The translations under genes and the position numbers were made by a program. Below the pieces are notes generated by a model. The model had not been told where the DNA came from. It saw only the letters and a list, made by a program, of their open reading frames with translations, and did not search any database. Shown piece after piece: positions 51,522-58,958 of a stretch of DNA of 64,000 nucleotides (positions are counted from its first letter, which is position 1; every line of letters starts with the position of its first letter). This DNA comes from Bacteroides fragilis. GTDB lineage: Bacteria > Bacteroidota > Bacteroidia > Bacteroidales > Bacteroidaceae. Location: positions 4,712,001 through 4,776,000 of the forward strand of contig NZ_CP018937.1 in NCBI RefSeq assembly GCF_002849695.1, written 5' to 3'.

Positions 51522-52979
51522 TTAAATAGTCAATGAAAAAATCTCTTTTAAAACCTCTTTATCATCAAAGTGATGTTTCACTCCTTTGATTTCCTGATAA
51601 TTCTCGTGTCCTTTTCCGGCAACCAGAATCACATCTCCTTTTTCAGCAAGCATGCAAGCCGTGCGTATAGCTTCCTTACGGTCTGCAATGCTCAGTGTTT
51701 TTTTCTTGTCTTCGTTGTCCAGTCCGGCCAACATGTCGTTGATGATGTCCTGTGGCTCTTCGAAGCGTGGATTGTCTGAGGTGATGATAACTCGGTCGCT
51801 TGCCTTGGCTGCTTCTTTTGCCATGATGGGACGTTTGCCTTTATCCCGGTTGCCACCGGCACCGACTACAGTAATCACTTTGCCCTTTCCTTCAAGCACT
51901 CCATGTATGGCGTTCAAGACGTTGACCAAAGCATCCGGTGTGTGTGCATAGTCTACGATCGCTGTATATCCTTGCGGAGAGCGTATGGCATCGAAACGTC
52001 CGGCAACAGGATGCAACGTACTAAGTGCAACCAATACCTCCTCTTCCTTCTTACCCAGTAAAACGGCGGCGCCGAATACGGCCAATAAATTCGAAGCATT
52101 GAATCTTCCTATAAACTGCACTGCGAGCTCATGGTTGTTGAAGTCAAGAAGCATTCCCTCAAAATGTGACTCCAGTACTTTCCCTTTGAAGTCACTCAGG
52201 CTGCGGAGAGAATACGTGTATACTTTCGACTTCGTATTCTGCGTCATCACGAGTCCGTTTTTGTCGTCCAGATTGGTGAGGCTGAAAGAACTTTTAGGCA
52301 GTTCATCGAAGAATTTCTTTTTTGCTTTCAGATAATTCTCTACTGTTTTATGGTAGTCCAGATGATCGCGTGTCAGGTTCGTAAAGATGCCGCCGGCAAA
52401 CTTCAGTCCGCTGATTCTTTTTTGCGCGATGGAATGCGAACTTACTTCCATGAAAGCATATTTGCAGCCTTCGTCTGCCATACGTCCCAAAAGACGGTTC
52501 AGCGTAATTGGGTCAGGAGTAGTGTGTTCGGTAGGGATGGCTTCATCGTCTATATAATTGCATACCGTAGAGATAAGCCCCACTTTGTAACCGAAATACC
52601 GGAATGTATTATATAATAAGGTGGCAATCGTCGTCTTTCCATTTGTACCGGTGACACCCACCAGTTCCATTTTCGAAGTCGGGTCTCCATAGAAAGCCGT
52701 AGCTACTTTACCAACAGCATCTTCACTATCGGTTACCTGAATGTAGGTAATTTCTTCGTTTAGTTCTGCAGGTAACTCTTCGCAGAGAATGGCTATGGCC
52801 CCTTTCTCAATTGCTGCCGGGATATAGGCATGTCCGTCGGTTTGTGTACCGCGCATGGCCATAAACAAATGGCCGGACCCTACCTGTCTGGAGTCGATGT
52901 CAACTCCGGTTATTTCGATATCCTGATTTCCGGTTATTTTTACCGGATGGATAAATGTTAGAATCTCTTTTAATTTCAT
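51522..52979 (-). CDS. murE: UDP-MurNAc-tripeptide synthetase MurE (meso-DAP type)
   Basis: The 485-residue protein is MurE: the N-terminal uridine-binding domain (ITGVDIDSRQVGSGHLFMAMRG), the P-loop GVTGTNGKTTIATL, and the C-terminal domain with SDNPRFEEPQDI. The DNPR motif marks an enzyme that adds meso-diaminopimelate rather than lysine. The carbamylated lysine region is in SSHSIAQKRISGL onward. It lies between ftsI and mraY; murF, which usually follows, is absent from the cluster. Confidence 0.96.
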   Translation of the reverse strand: MKLKEILTFIHPVKITGNQDIEITGVDIDSRQVGSGHLFMAMRGTQTDGHAYIPAAIEKGAIAILCEELPAELNEEITYIQVTDSEDAVGKVATAFYGDPTSKMELVGVTGTNGKTTIATLLYNTFRYFGYKVGLISTVCNYIDDEAIPTEHTTPDPITLNRLLGRMADEGCKYAFMEVSSHSIAQKRISGLKFAGGIFTNLTRDHLDYHKTVENYLKAKKKFFDELPKSSFSLTNLDDKNGLVMTQNTKSKVYTYSLRSLSDFKGKVLESHFEGMLLDFNNHELAVQFIGRFNASNLLAVFGAAVLLGKKEEEVLVALSTLHPVAGRFDAIRSPQGYTAIVDYAHTPDALVNVLNAIHGVLEGKGKVITVVGAGGNRDKGKRPIMAKEAAKASDRVIITSDNPRFEEPQDIINDMLAGLDNEDKKKTLSIADRKEAIRTACMLAEKGDVILVAGKGHENYQEIKGVKHHFDDKEVLKEIFSLTI

Positions 52980-52996
52980 ACCTTAATCTATAATAA

Positions 52997-55120
52997 TCAA
53001 TTCAGATGGATACTGATGGTTTGTCCTTTCTTTATTGTAGTACCCTGGGGCAACGATTGGCTTCTCACTTTGCCAACTCCCGACAGAGCCACTTTCAATC
53101 CTTTGCTTTCCAGCAGGTAAACAGCATCTTTGGCTCCCATGCCGATAACGCTGGGTACAAAGTTCCGTAATTGTTCCTTTCCCTGCAGGATCACTGCTTT
53201 GGGAGCTGCCTGTGCATGTCCCCAAACTTCTTTATTCTTTTTAGTTTTAAACTCTGCCTGAGTCTGAATATTCAATCCTTCCAATACTTGTCTGGCCTCT
53301 GTCATTTCGCCTGCTTTAACATCGGGAATCACTACCGTATTGGTATCGATTGCGTTCCGAATGTCCAAACGTAGGTCTTTGGCATACACTCTTTCGGCAA
53401 TTTTGCTGAAAACGCTACCGGCCATCAAGCCTCCGGAGGCAGGAGGATTTGGCTTTTGTATGGAAACGATACAGCTATACTTTGGAGCTTCTGAGGGAAA
53501 GTATCCGCAGAAACTGACCAGATAGTTCACTCCTCCCGATGTATATCCGGCAGCACCTTGTGAGATCTGCGCCGTACCCGTCTTACCCGAAACGGCAAAT
53601 TGTTTGGAGCCTGCCGGGGCTGCCAGACCTTCATGCACAACCTTATAAAGAATCTCCTGTATTTGTTTTAGGGTCCGTTCCGAACAGATTCTCGGATTGA
53701 TAATTTCTGTCGGATATTCTTTCACTATTTCACCATTTTTTATGGCTGCTTTCACAAATTTGGGACGCACCATAACACCGTTGTTGGCAATGGCATTGTA
53801 AAAAGTAAGGATATTCATCGGTGGTACCTGGGTCTCATAGCCGATGCTCATCCACGGCAGAGTGGTTTTTGCAAAGTAACGCTCTTTCGGACCTTTGATA
53901 TTAGGCTTACCTTCTCCGGCTATTTGCAATTGGAGAGGCTGATCGATACTCATTCGTTTCAGTCCGTCGACAAACTTTTGTGGGTTACTACCATAATATT
54001 TATCAATAATGCTGGATGTACCCACATTGGAAGATACTTCCAGTATTTGTGTAACTGTCAATGGCCCATATCCGCCTTTGCGCCAATTCCAATCTTTCAT
54101 GGGACGACCGTACATCATCTTGACACCATTGCCTGTGTCTATTACATCTTCCGGTGTGATTTTACCGTCTTCAAGTGCCACCATGATAGAAGCTGTCTTA
54201 AAGGTAGAACCTGGCTCGAGCATATCACTGATGGCATTGTTTCTCATTTCATAATAGTTGCCGTCTCCGGCTTTCATCATGTTTACGATGGCTTTAACCT
54301 CTCCGGTCGCTACTTCCATCAATACGGCTACTCCTACTTTGGCATTCAGCTCTTTCAGTTTATCGGTCAGGGCCTTTTCACAAATATCCTGCATGCCTAC
54401 ATCAATCGTAGAAAGAAGGTCACAACCATCTACCGGAGGAATATCTACAATATTCAGGTATTTATTCATCACTTTTTGCCGGTGGGTAATCCCGTCATGC
54501 CCCTTCAGTATGGAGTCAAAAGCTAACTCTATGCCATTCTTGGCACCTTGGGCGGTGTCAGCATATAAGTCCCCCAGTGTGCGGGCTGCAAGTGAACCAA
54601 AAGGTTTTTTTCTTTGGTTATAAGCTAACTCGTGGAAACCGCCTTTGTATTTATTCAGGTTGAATACCGGCAGGCGTTTGGCTTCTTTATATTGGATGTA
54701 TGAAATACGTTTTGGATAAATCAGATAGTTGCGACTTCCCTGTTTCCGTCCTTTTTTAAGGTGCGCTTTAAATTCCGAAGCACTTTTATCAGGGAATATC
54801 TTATGGAGTCCTGCACATATTTCGTCCAGATGATTCATCAGCATGGTGTCCTTCTTTACTCCACCGGCTTTGAAATCCATATAAATGCGATATTCCGGCA
54901 GCGAACTGGCCATTAGTTTGCCGTCGGAAGAGATGATGTTTCCGCGGTTGGGCTTTACCGTTACATTCTCTTTGACGAAACGGTCGGCCACATCCTGCCA
55001 ATATTGACGTTCGGCAAACATCGTGATGCCTGCTTTGACAACAATGGCTACTCCAATCAATCCCATCAGCAGGATGACGAAGAAGTAACGGGTCATTATA
55101 TTTTTCTTGTTTACAGCCAT
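52997..55120 (-). CDS. ftsI: Septal penicillin-binding protein FtsI (PBP3) with PASTA domain
   Basis: The 707-residue protein has one N-terminal TM segment (about 11-32), a dimerisation domain (about 55-230), and a transpeptidase domain with the catalytic serine S305 in STFK, the SSN motif in EVSSNVGTSS, and KTG in AVSGKTGTAQ. The C-terminal part (about 600-707) contains PASTA-like repeats (VPSVIGMGAKDAVYLLESKGLKV). PASTA domains are unusual for FtsI of enterobacteria but common in Bacteroidetes. It crosslinks septal peptidoglycan with FtsW. Confidence 0.94.
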   Translation of the reverse strand: MAVNKKNIMTRYFFVILLMGLIGVAIVVKAGITMFAERQYWQDVADRFVKENVTVKPNRGNIISSDGKLMASSLPEYRIYMDFKAGGVKKDTMLMNHLDEICAGLHKIFPDKSASEFKAHLKKGRKQGSRNYLIYPKRISYIQYKEAKRLPVFNLNKYKGGFHELAYNQRKKPFGSLAARTLGDLYADTAQGAKNGIELAFDSILKGHDGITHRQKVMNKYLNIVDIPPVDGCDLLSTIDVGMQDICEKALTDKLKELNAKVGVAVLMEVATGEVKAIVNMMKAGDGNYYEMRNNAISDMLEPGSTFKTASIMVALEDGKITPEDVIDTGNGVKMMYGRPMKDWNWRKGGYGPLTVTQILEVSSNVGTSSIIDKYYGSNPQKFVDGLKRMSIDQPLQLQIAGEGKPNIKGPKERYFAKTTLPWMSIGYETQVPPMNILTFYNAIANNGVMVRPKFVKAAIKNGEIVKEYPTEIINPRICSERTLKQIQEILYKVVHEGLAAPAGSKQFAVSGKTGTAQISQGAAGYTSGGVNYLVSFCGYFPSEAPKYSCIVSIQKPNPPASGGLMAGSVFSKIAERVYAKDLRLDIRNAIDTNTVVIPDVKAGEMTEARQVLEGLNIQTQAEFKTKKNKEVWGHAQAAPKAVILQGKEQLRNFVPSVIGMGAKDAVYLLESKGLKVALSGVGKVRSQSLPQGTTIKKGQTISIHLN

Positions 55121-55123
55121 CTT

Positions 55124-55465
55124 TTATTTCGTTCTGATTAAATAAGGTGGATTGGTCGATGTCTGCAAATCACTTTCTTTGGTGGATATATAGTCCTCTA
55201 TTCGTGACTGGCGGCTTTTTTCCATCAGTTCCGAACTTCGGGTCAGTGCATCGTATTTGATGTCAATCAGCTCTTTTTTCAACTTGTCTATTTCGATTTG
55301 CTGTTGTTGGCTTGCGTAACGATTATGAATGTAGAAAATGACAAGCACCATAATCAGTACCAGCAATTTAGTCTGGCGGCGAAAAAAATCCGTTGCCAGA
55401 ATATCACCTCCCAGAATACTTTTCAGGGAATTGCTTTTCTTCTTTTTTGCTTCTTTATCTTCCAT
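55124..55465 (-). CDS. ftsL: FtsL-like division protein
   Basis: The 113-residue protein has a short basic N terminus (EDKEAKKKKSNSLKS), one TM segment (about 31-50, TKLLVLIMVLVIFYIHNRYA), and a coiled coil (about 50-90, SQQQQIEIDKLKKELIDIKYDALTRSSELMEK). This is the plan of FtsL, and it lies between rsmH and ftsI exactly as in other dcw clusters. FtsL joins FtsQ and FtsB to activate FtsW-FtsI. Sequence identity to well-known FtsL is weak, so the name rests mostly on layout and position. It is 3 nt from ftsI. Confidence 0.82.
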   Translation of the reverse strand: MEDKEAKKKKSNSLKSILGGDILATDFFRRQTKLLVLIMVLVIFYIHNRYASQQQQIEIDKLKKELIDIKYDALTRSSELMEKSRQSRIEDYISTKESDLQTSTNPPYLIRTK

Positions 55466-55493
55466 TTCACTTCTCTTATTTCACTCTGTTCTC

Positions 55494-56408
55494 TTACTTC
55501 TTTTCGGCTATTCTCAGTTTGGCACTGCGTGAACGCGGATTGCGTGCTATCTCTTCTTCATCGGGCACAATTACTTTGTTGTTTACCAGGCGGAAGGGAG
55601 TTTGCAGGTTGCCGAAAAAGTCCTGCGTTGTTTTACCTTCTACATTACCGGTTTTCATGATGTTTTTCACCATGCGATCTTCCAAAGAGTGATAGGTGAT
55701 TACCACCAGCCGTCCTCCTGGCTTCAATGCTTCTGTTGCTGCCATCAGCATTTCCTTCAGTGCTTCCATTTCCTGGTTTACTTCAATGCGGAGTGCCTGA
55801 AATACCTTTGCCAATTCTTTCTTTTCGCGTTCGCGTCCGAAAAGCGGTTTCACTACTTCAAGAAATTCACCGATCGTTTCTATTTTCTGTCCGCTGCGTG
55901 CTTTGACTATGACGGAAGCCAGTTTGCGGCTGTTTTTCAGTTCACCATATAGGTAAAAAATATCTGCCAGGCGTTCTTCTTCGTATGTATTTACCACATC
56001 GGCCGCTGTGATGCCTGCACGCTTATTCATGCGCATATCCAGTTTTCCGTCAAAGCGGAAAGAGAATCCCCGTTCACTGTCATCGAAGTGATGTGAAGAT
56101 ACTCCCAGATCAGCCAATATGGAATCTACTCCTTCAATATCGTGGTAGCGCAGAAAATTATGCAAATAACGGAAATTGCTCCGTACAAAAGTGAAGTGCG
56201 GGTCGTTTACAATGTTACGTTCGGCATCCTCGTCCTGATCGAAACCCAACAGGCGTCCGCCGTTTCCAAGACGCGAAAGTATTTCGCGGGAATGTCCTCC
56301 CCCGCCGAAGGTAACGTCTACATACGTCCCGTCCGGGGTAATGTTCATGGCATCTACGCTTTCCTTCAGCAGTACCGGTACATGATATGTTGTTTCTTCT
56401 TCTTTCAT
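55494..56408 (-). CDS. rsmH: 16S rRNA (cytosine-1402-N4)-methyltransferase
   Basis: From the ATG at 56408 the protein has 304 residues and begins YHVPVLLKESVDAM soon after the start; a GTG at 56432 is the longer option and overlaps the mraZ stop. AGAGG upstream of the ATG supports 56408. It has the SAM-binding loop VDVTFGGGGHSREIL and the family segments GVSSHHFDDSERGFSF and VVITYHSLEDRMVK. It methylates C1402 of 16S rRNA. It follows mraZ, as in nearly all dcw clusters. Confidence 0.95.
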   Translation of the reverse strand: MKEEETTYHVPVLLKESVDAMNITPDGTYVDVTFGGGGHSREILSRLGNGGRLLGFDQDEDAERNIVNDPHFTFVRSNFRYLHNFLRYHDIEGVDSILADLGVSSHHFDDSERGFSFRFDGKLDMRMNKRAGITAADVVNTYEEERLADIFYLYGELKNSRKLASVIVKARSGQKIETIGEFLEVVKPLFGREREKKELAKVFQALRIEVNQEMEALKEMLMAATEALKPGGRLVVITYHSLEDRMVKNIMKTGNVEGKTTQDFFGNLQTPFRLVNNKVIVPDEEEIARNPRSRSAKLRIAEKK

Positions 56409-56428
56409 TTTACCTCTTTGTTCGTTGT

Positions 56429-56881
56429 TCACCGTTCTTCTTTCATAATTTCCTCCAGGGCTGCACCAAATGCATCGGGGGCCATAAAGGGCATTTCCGT
56501 ACGTTCCTTAGCCCATATTTCTATCTTGCTGTCTACACCGATAAAGCGCACGTCGCTTTGTATACCGGCTATTTGCAGATAGCGTTTGGGTATTAATATC
56601 CGCCCGTTTCCGTCTATCGTGATAATTTCTACATCACTGACGAATTGGCGGAAGATAAGTTGGTGGTTAGCGTTCCATTTATTTAGTCGTTGCCGGAGTT
56701 CATTCAGCTCTTCATTCCAGACTTCTTCCGGATAGAGTACCAAGCAGTCTTGAAATACGTCTTTGCGCATGATGAGCTTGTCTTCAGAACCGGCTTGTAG
56801 CTGCCGTCTGAATTGGGCGGGGATAAAAACTCTTCCTTTCGCGTCCGCCTTAGCTTCAATATTGCCTAAAAAACGTATCAT
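56429..56881 (-). CDS. mraZ: Transcriptional regulator MraZ
   Basis: The 150-residue protein has two SpoVT-AbrB-like domains: GNIEAKADAKGRVFIPAQFRRQL (about 5-28) and the second with ITIDGNGRILIPKRYLQIAGI (about 88-108). MraZ forms a ring and represses the dcw operon by binding spaced TGGG-type repeats upstream of its own gene; such repeats are visible here. It is the first gene of the cluster. Its stop overlaps the alternative GTG of rsmH. Confidence 0.96.
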   Translation of the reverse strand: MIRFLGNIEAKADAKGRVFIPAQFRRQLQAGSEDKLIMRKDVFQDCLVLYPEEVWNEELNELRQRLNKWNANHQLIFRQFVSDVEIITIDGNGRILIPKRYLQIAGIQSDVRFIGVDSKIEIWAKERTEMPFMAPDAFGAALEEIMKEER

Positions 56882-56906
56882 TTCACCTTATTATAATAAG
56901 CGACCG

Positions 56907-56914
56907 TAAAAGTA
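56907..56914 (-). promoter_or_regulatory. Possible -7 element of the dcw operon
   Basis: On the minus strand TACTTTTA (one mismatch to TAnnTTTG) lies 26 nt upstream of the mraZ start. The MraZ-type boxes sit just upstream, across the expected -33 region. Confidence 0.4.
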
Positions 56915-56921
56915 GGTATTT

Positions 56922-56946
56922 CCCCACAATTCCCCACAATTTTCCA
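56922..56946 (-). promoter_or_regulatory. Likely MraZ operator: three boxes with 10-bp period
   Basis: On the minus strand the boxes are TGGAA (56942-56946), TGGGG (56932-56936) and TGGGG (56922-56926), each separated by AATTG. The 10-bp period and the TGGGn core are the same as those described for MraZ binding sites in E. coli. The site lies 41-65 nt upstream of mraZ. Confidence 0.7.
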
Positions 56947-56987
56947 CCAAAAACTTTCGGAGAAGTTTTCAACCGATTGTTAATTGC

Positions 56988-57488
56988 TTATTCGTCTGAT
57001 AATGAATTATGTTCGGAGATGCTTTGCTGGTGGGGGATAGAGTCGGTTGTATCCTTCCTGGAGCCGTTTTGTGGCTTTGTGGGCTTCCGTCCGTATTTTA
57101 GTTGCAGGCTGACAAAATCGGTCTTTCTCACGTTGTTCAGGAAAGTCGGGGCGGCTTTGAAGCAAATGCGGGATACCCATACTTTGTTGGCGGTACATTC
57201 TTCCGGTTTATCCACCGCTTCACTGGTGATGCTGGGATAAAAATTGCCCAATCCATCGATAGAAACGGTACGGCCTTCTTTCAAGTGGGCGGCAATAATG
57301 TCCGATAGTTGAGTAAGTGCAGAGAGTACGTCTCCGTTTTGAAGAGAACTTCTTTCTGCGAGCTGATTAGCAATCTGTACACTGTTTACAGGCTTTTTCT
57401 GTAAAGCTCGTGTTGTGGCATAATATCGTTCTTTGACGACACCTTTACTTTTGTCTACTTTCTTAGTGACTGCGTAGTTGATGGACAT
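56988..57488 (-). CDS. HU-family DNA-binding protein (HU-HIG type)
   Basis: The 166-residue protein belongs to the HU/IHF-like group found in Bacteroidetes (HU-HIG). The HU core covers about 1-120: VDKSKGVVKERYYATTRALQKKPVNSVQIANQLAERSSL, with the helical dimer part, then GRTVSIDGLGNFYPSI in the sheet region. A tail of about 35 polar residues (GRKPTKPQNGSRKDTTDSIPHQQ) is probably disordered. It should bind or bend DNA. A symmetric array of four palindromic boxes lies about 75 nt upstream of the start codon, possibly its own operator. Confidence 0.88.
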   Translation of the reverse strand: MSINYAVTKKVDKSKGVVKERYYATTRALQKKPVNSVQIANQLAERSSLQNGDVLSALTQLSDIIAAHLKEGRTVSIDGLGNFYPSITSEAVDKPEECTANKVWVSRICFKAAPTFLNNVRKTDFVSLQLKYGRKPTKPQNGSRKDTTDSIPHQQSISEHNSLSDE

Positions 57489-57563
57489 TAGTGCTTCGTT
57501 TTTTTTATGTGTATACTTTCTCTGTCTTTCTCTTATTGTGTTAATCTATAACATCTATATCTA

Positions 57564-57664
57564 ATGATTAAAAACATCCGGATGTTTATGAATAAAACAT
57601 CCGGGTCTTTTATAGAATAACATCCGGATGTTCTATATTAATACATCCGGATGTTTTTAATCAT
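57564..57664. repeat. Symmetric array of four ACATCCGGATGT boxes, 23-bp period
   Basis: The palindrome ACATCCGGATGT is present at 57574-57585, 57620-57631 and 57643-57654; a variant ACATCCGGGTCT is at 57597-57608. The starts are each exactly 23 bp apart, with 11-bp A/T-rich spacers. The outer 22 bp on both sides are perfect inverses, giving an overall 101-bp dyad centred at 57614. The 57489-57849 gap also holds a terminator but no gene. Confidence 0.85.
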
Positions 57665-57754
57665 AAATTTTAAGCAAAGATATGCTAAAGTGAGAATATT
57701 AGCAAGGAAATATGGGACGTTTCTTTGTTTTATGTTTCAAATGGTGCGAAAGAA

Positions 57755-57791
57755 AAGGAGCAGAAAAAGAGAATCTCTCTTCCTGCTCCTT
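57755..57791 (-). terminator. Terminator after the 57.9-kb sigma factor gene
   Basis: AAGGAGCAG (57755-57763) and CTGCTCCTT (57783-57791) pair, with an inner AGAGA/TCTCT stem. On the minus strand TTTTCTTT follows. Confidence 0.8.
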
Positions 57792-57849
57792 GATACACAA
57801 CTAAAAATCTGCACTAAAATGATTTATTGAAATCGACAATGTATGTGGC

Positions 57850-58356
57850 CTATTGTCTAAAGTCTTTCAGTTCTTCCTGTAGACGCTGGCGAGTGAAAAA
57901 GATGCGGCTTTTTACTGTTCCGAGCGGCAGGTCCAGTTTCTCGGCTATTTCTCGGTATTTGAATCCGGAAACATGCATGGAGAAAGGTACTTTATATTCT
58001 TTGGGTAATGAATTGACAATGCGGTGCATTTCTTTCAAGTCATAACGGCTTTCGGTGCTGTCGAATCCGGACTCTTGCGGAAGGCTCAGGTGATAGAGGT
58101 TATCGGTCTGATCTACAAAAGTCTGATCGCGTACCACTTTACGGTAGTTGTTAATGAAGATGTTGCGCATGATAGTGTACATCCATCCTTTAAAGTTAGT
58201 GTCGGGAGTATATTTATCTTCGTTATCTAACGCTTTAAGAGAGGTTTCCTGCAACAAATCGTTTGCTTCTTCACGGTCGGTTGTTAGTTTGTATGCAAAG
58301 CGAAGTAGTTCTTCCTGAACTCCAATTAAATCTTTTCTGAAGCTTAAACTTTTCAT
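57850..58356 (-). CDS. ECF-type RNA polymerase sigma factor without visible anti-sigma
   Basis: From the ATG at 58356 (the in-frame start at 58404 has no support) the protein has 168 residues. Region 2 is ELLRFAYKLTTDREEANDLLQETSLKAL with the NFKGWMYTIMRNIFINNYRK part; region 4 is SLPKEYKVPFSMHVSGFKYREIAEKLDLPLGTVKSRIFFTRQRLQEEL. The DLLQET and GTVKSR motifs are ECF hallmarks. No anti-sigma gene adjoins it, so it may be controlled by its own level or by a remote partner. It is monocistronic, ending at a terminator. Confidence 0.92.
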   Translation of the reverse strand: MKSLSFRKDLIGVQEELLRFAYKLTTDREEANDLLQETSLKALDNEDKYTPDTNFKGWMYTIMRNIFINNYRKVVRDQTFVDQTDNLYHLSLPQESGFDSTESRYDLKEMHRIVNSLPKEYKVPFSMHVSGFKYREIAEKLDLPLGTVKSRIFFTRQRLQEELKDFRQ

Positions 58357-58470
58357 AACGTTGCTTTTTAAATTGTGAATATTCGTTGTTTTTCGATGAT
58401 GCAAGTTTACGGCATTTTTTTAATTGTGATGGGGGAAATTTAGGCTTAAAACAGGGCGAAAACTGTCAAA

Positions 58471-58512
58471 TGATAGTTTTTAGGTGTATTTTGATAGTTT
58501 TTGGGTGTTTTT
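58471..58512 (+). repeat. Tandem 21-bp repeat upstream of the metal-locus promoter
   Basis: TGATAGTTTTTAGGTGTATTT (58471-58491) is followed directly by a second copy at 58492-58512 with two changes. The inverse-like AAAACTGTCA lies at 58460-58469. The repeats end 16 nt before the -7 element at 58529, so they could be an operator. Confidence 0.6.
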
Positions 58513-58528
58513 GAGACAAGAGGTTTTC

Positions 58529-58536
58529 TATCTTTG
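58529..58536 (+). promoter_or_regulatory. Promoter -7 element of the Cys/His small-protein and TonB receptor locus
   Basis: TATCTTTG matches TAnnTTTG, 18 nt upstream of the ATG at 58554. No -33 TTTG at the usual distance; the 21-bp repeats occupy that region, suggesting regulator-dependent transcription. Confidence 0.5.
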
Positions 58537-58553
58537 CGTCGGTTTAAATATGA

Positions 58554-58895
58554 ATGGGCATGAGGAGAAATACTATACATAGGATTTGGCTTGCATGGAT
58601 GTTGCTGATGACATTCATGCCCTTGTCCGTGGTGAAGGTTTTTCATAATCATTGCGATGAAACATCGGCAACCTGCACAAATACGCAGCCCGGGAAAACA
58701 CATCACGCATGTGACACCTGTCCCATTTGCCAATTCATGCTTTCTCCATTCATCGAGACGTCTCCTGCTCTTTTGACTTATATACCTTTCTATATAAGAT
58801 GGGAGACCGGAACTTTTCAGGATAAGAAGCTTGCTACTGCTTTTTATCCGCATTATCTTCGCGGACCTCCTTCCAATTTTCGTCATATCGTATAA
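58554..58895 (+). CDS. Small Cys/His-rich membrane protein ahead of a TonB receptor
   Basis: The 113-residue protein has an N-terminal hydrophobic segment (about 11-28, IWLAWMLLMTFMPLSVV), then a loop rich in metal ligands: HNHCDETSATCTNTQPGKTHHACDTCPICQF, including a CxxCxxC run. Another weakly hydrophobic segment follows. Small proteins of this plan (DUF2946-like) are often found directly upstream of metal-linked TonB receptors. A role in sensing or handling a metal in the periplasm is a guess. An alternative start is ATG 58560. It has its own promoter and lies 63 nt ahead of the receptor. Confidence 0.6.
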   Translation: MGMRRNTIHRIWLAWMLLMTFMPLSVVKVFHNHCDETSATCTNTQPGKTHHACDTCPICQFMLSPFIETSPALLTYIPFYIRWETGTFQDKKLATAFYPHYLRGPPSNFRHIV

Positions 58896-58958
58896 TTTTT
58901 CGGGCAGATATCTGTTGTTTGCCCGTTTATCAGTTTCATCTAACTAAAACGATTAAGT

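Noticed and set aside
57564..57664. Small CRISPR array
   Set aside because: The repeat unit is only 12 bp and itself a palindrome, spacers are 11 bp, and no cas gene is near.
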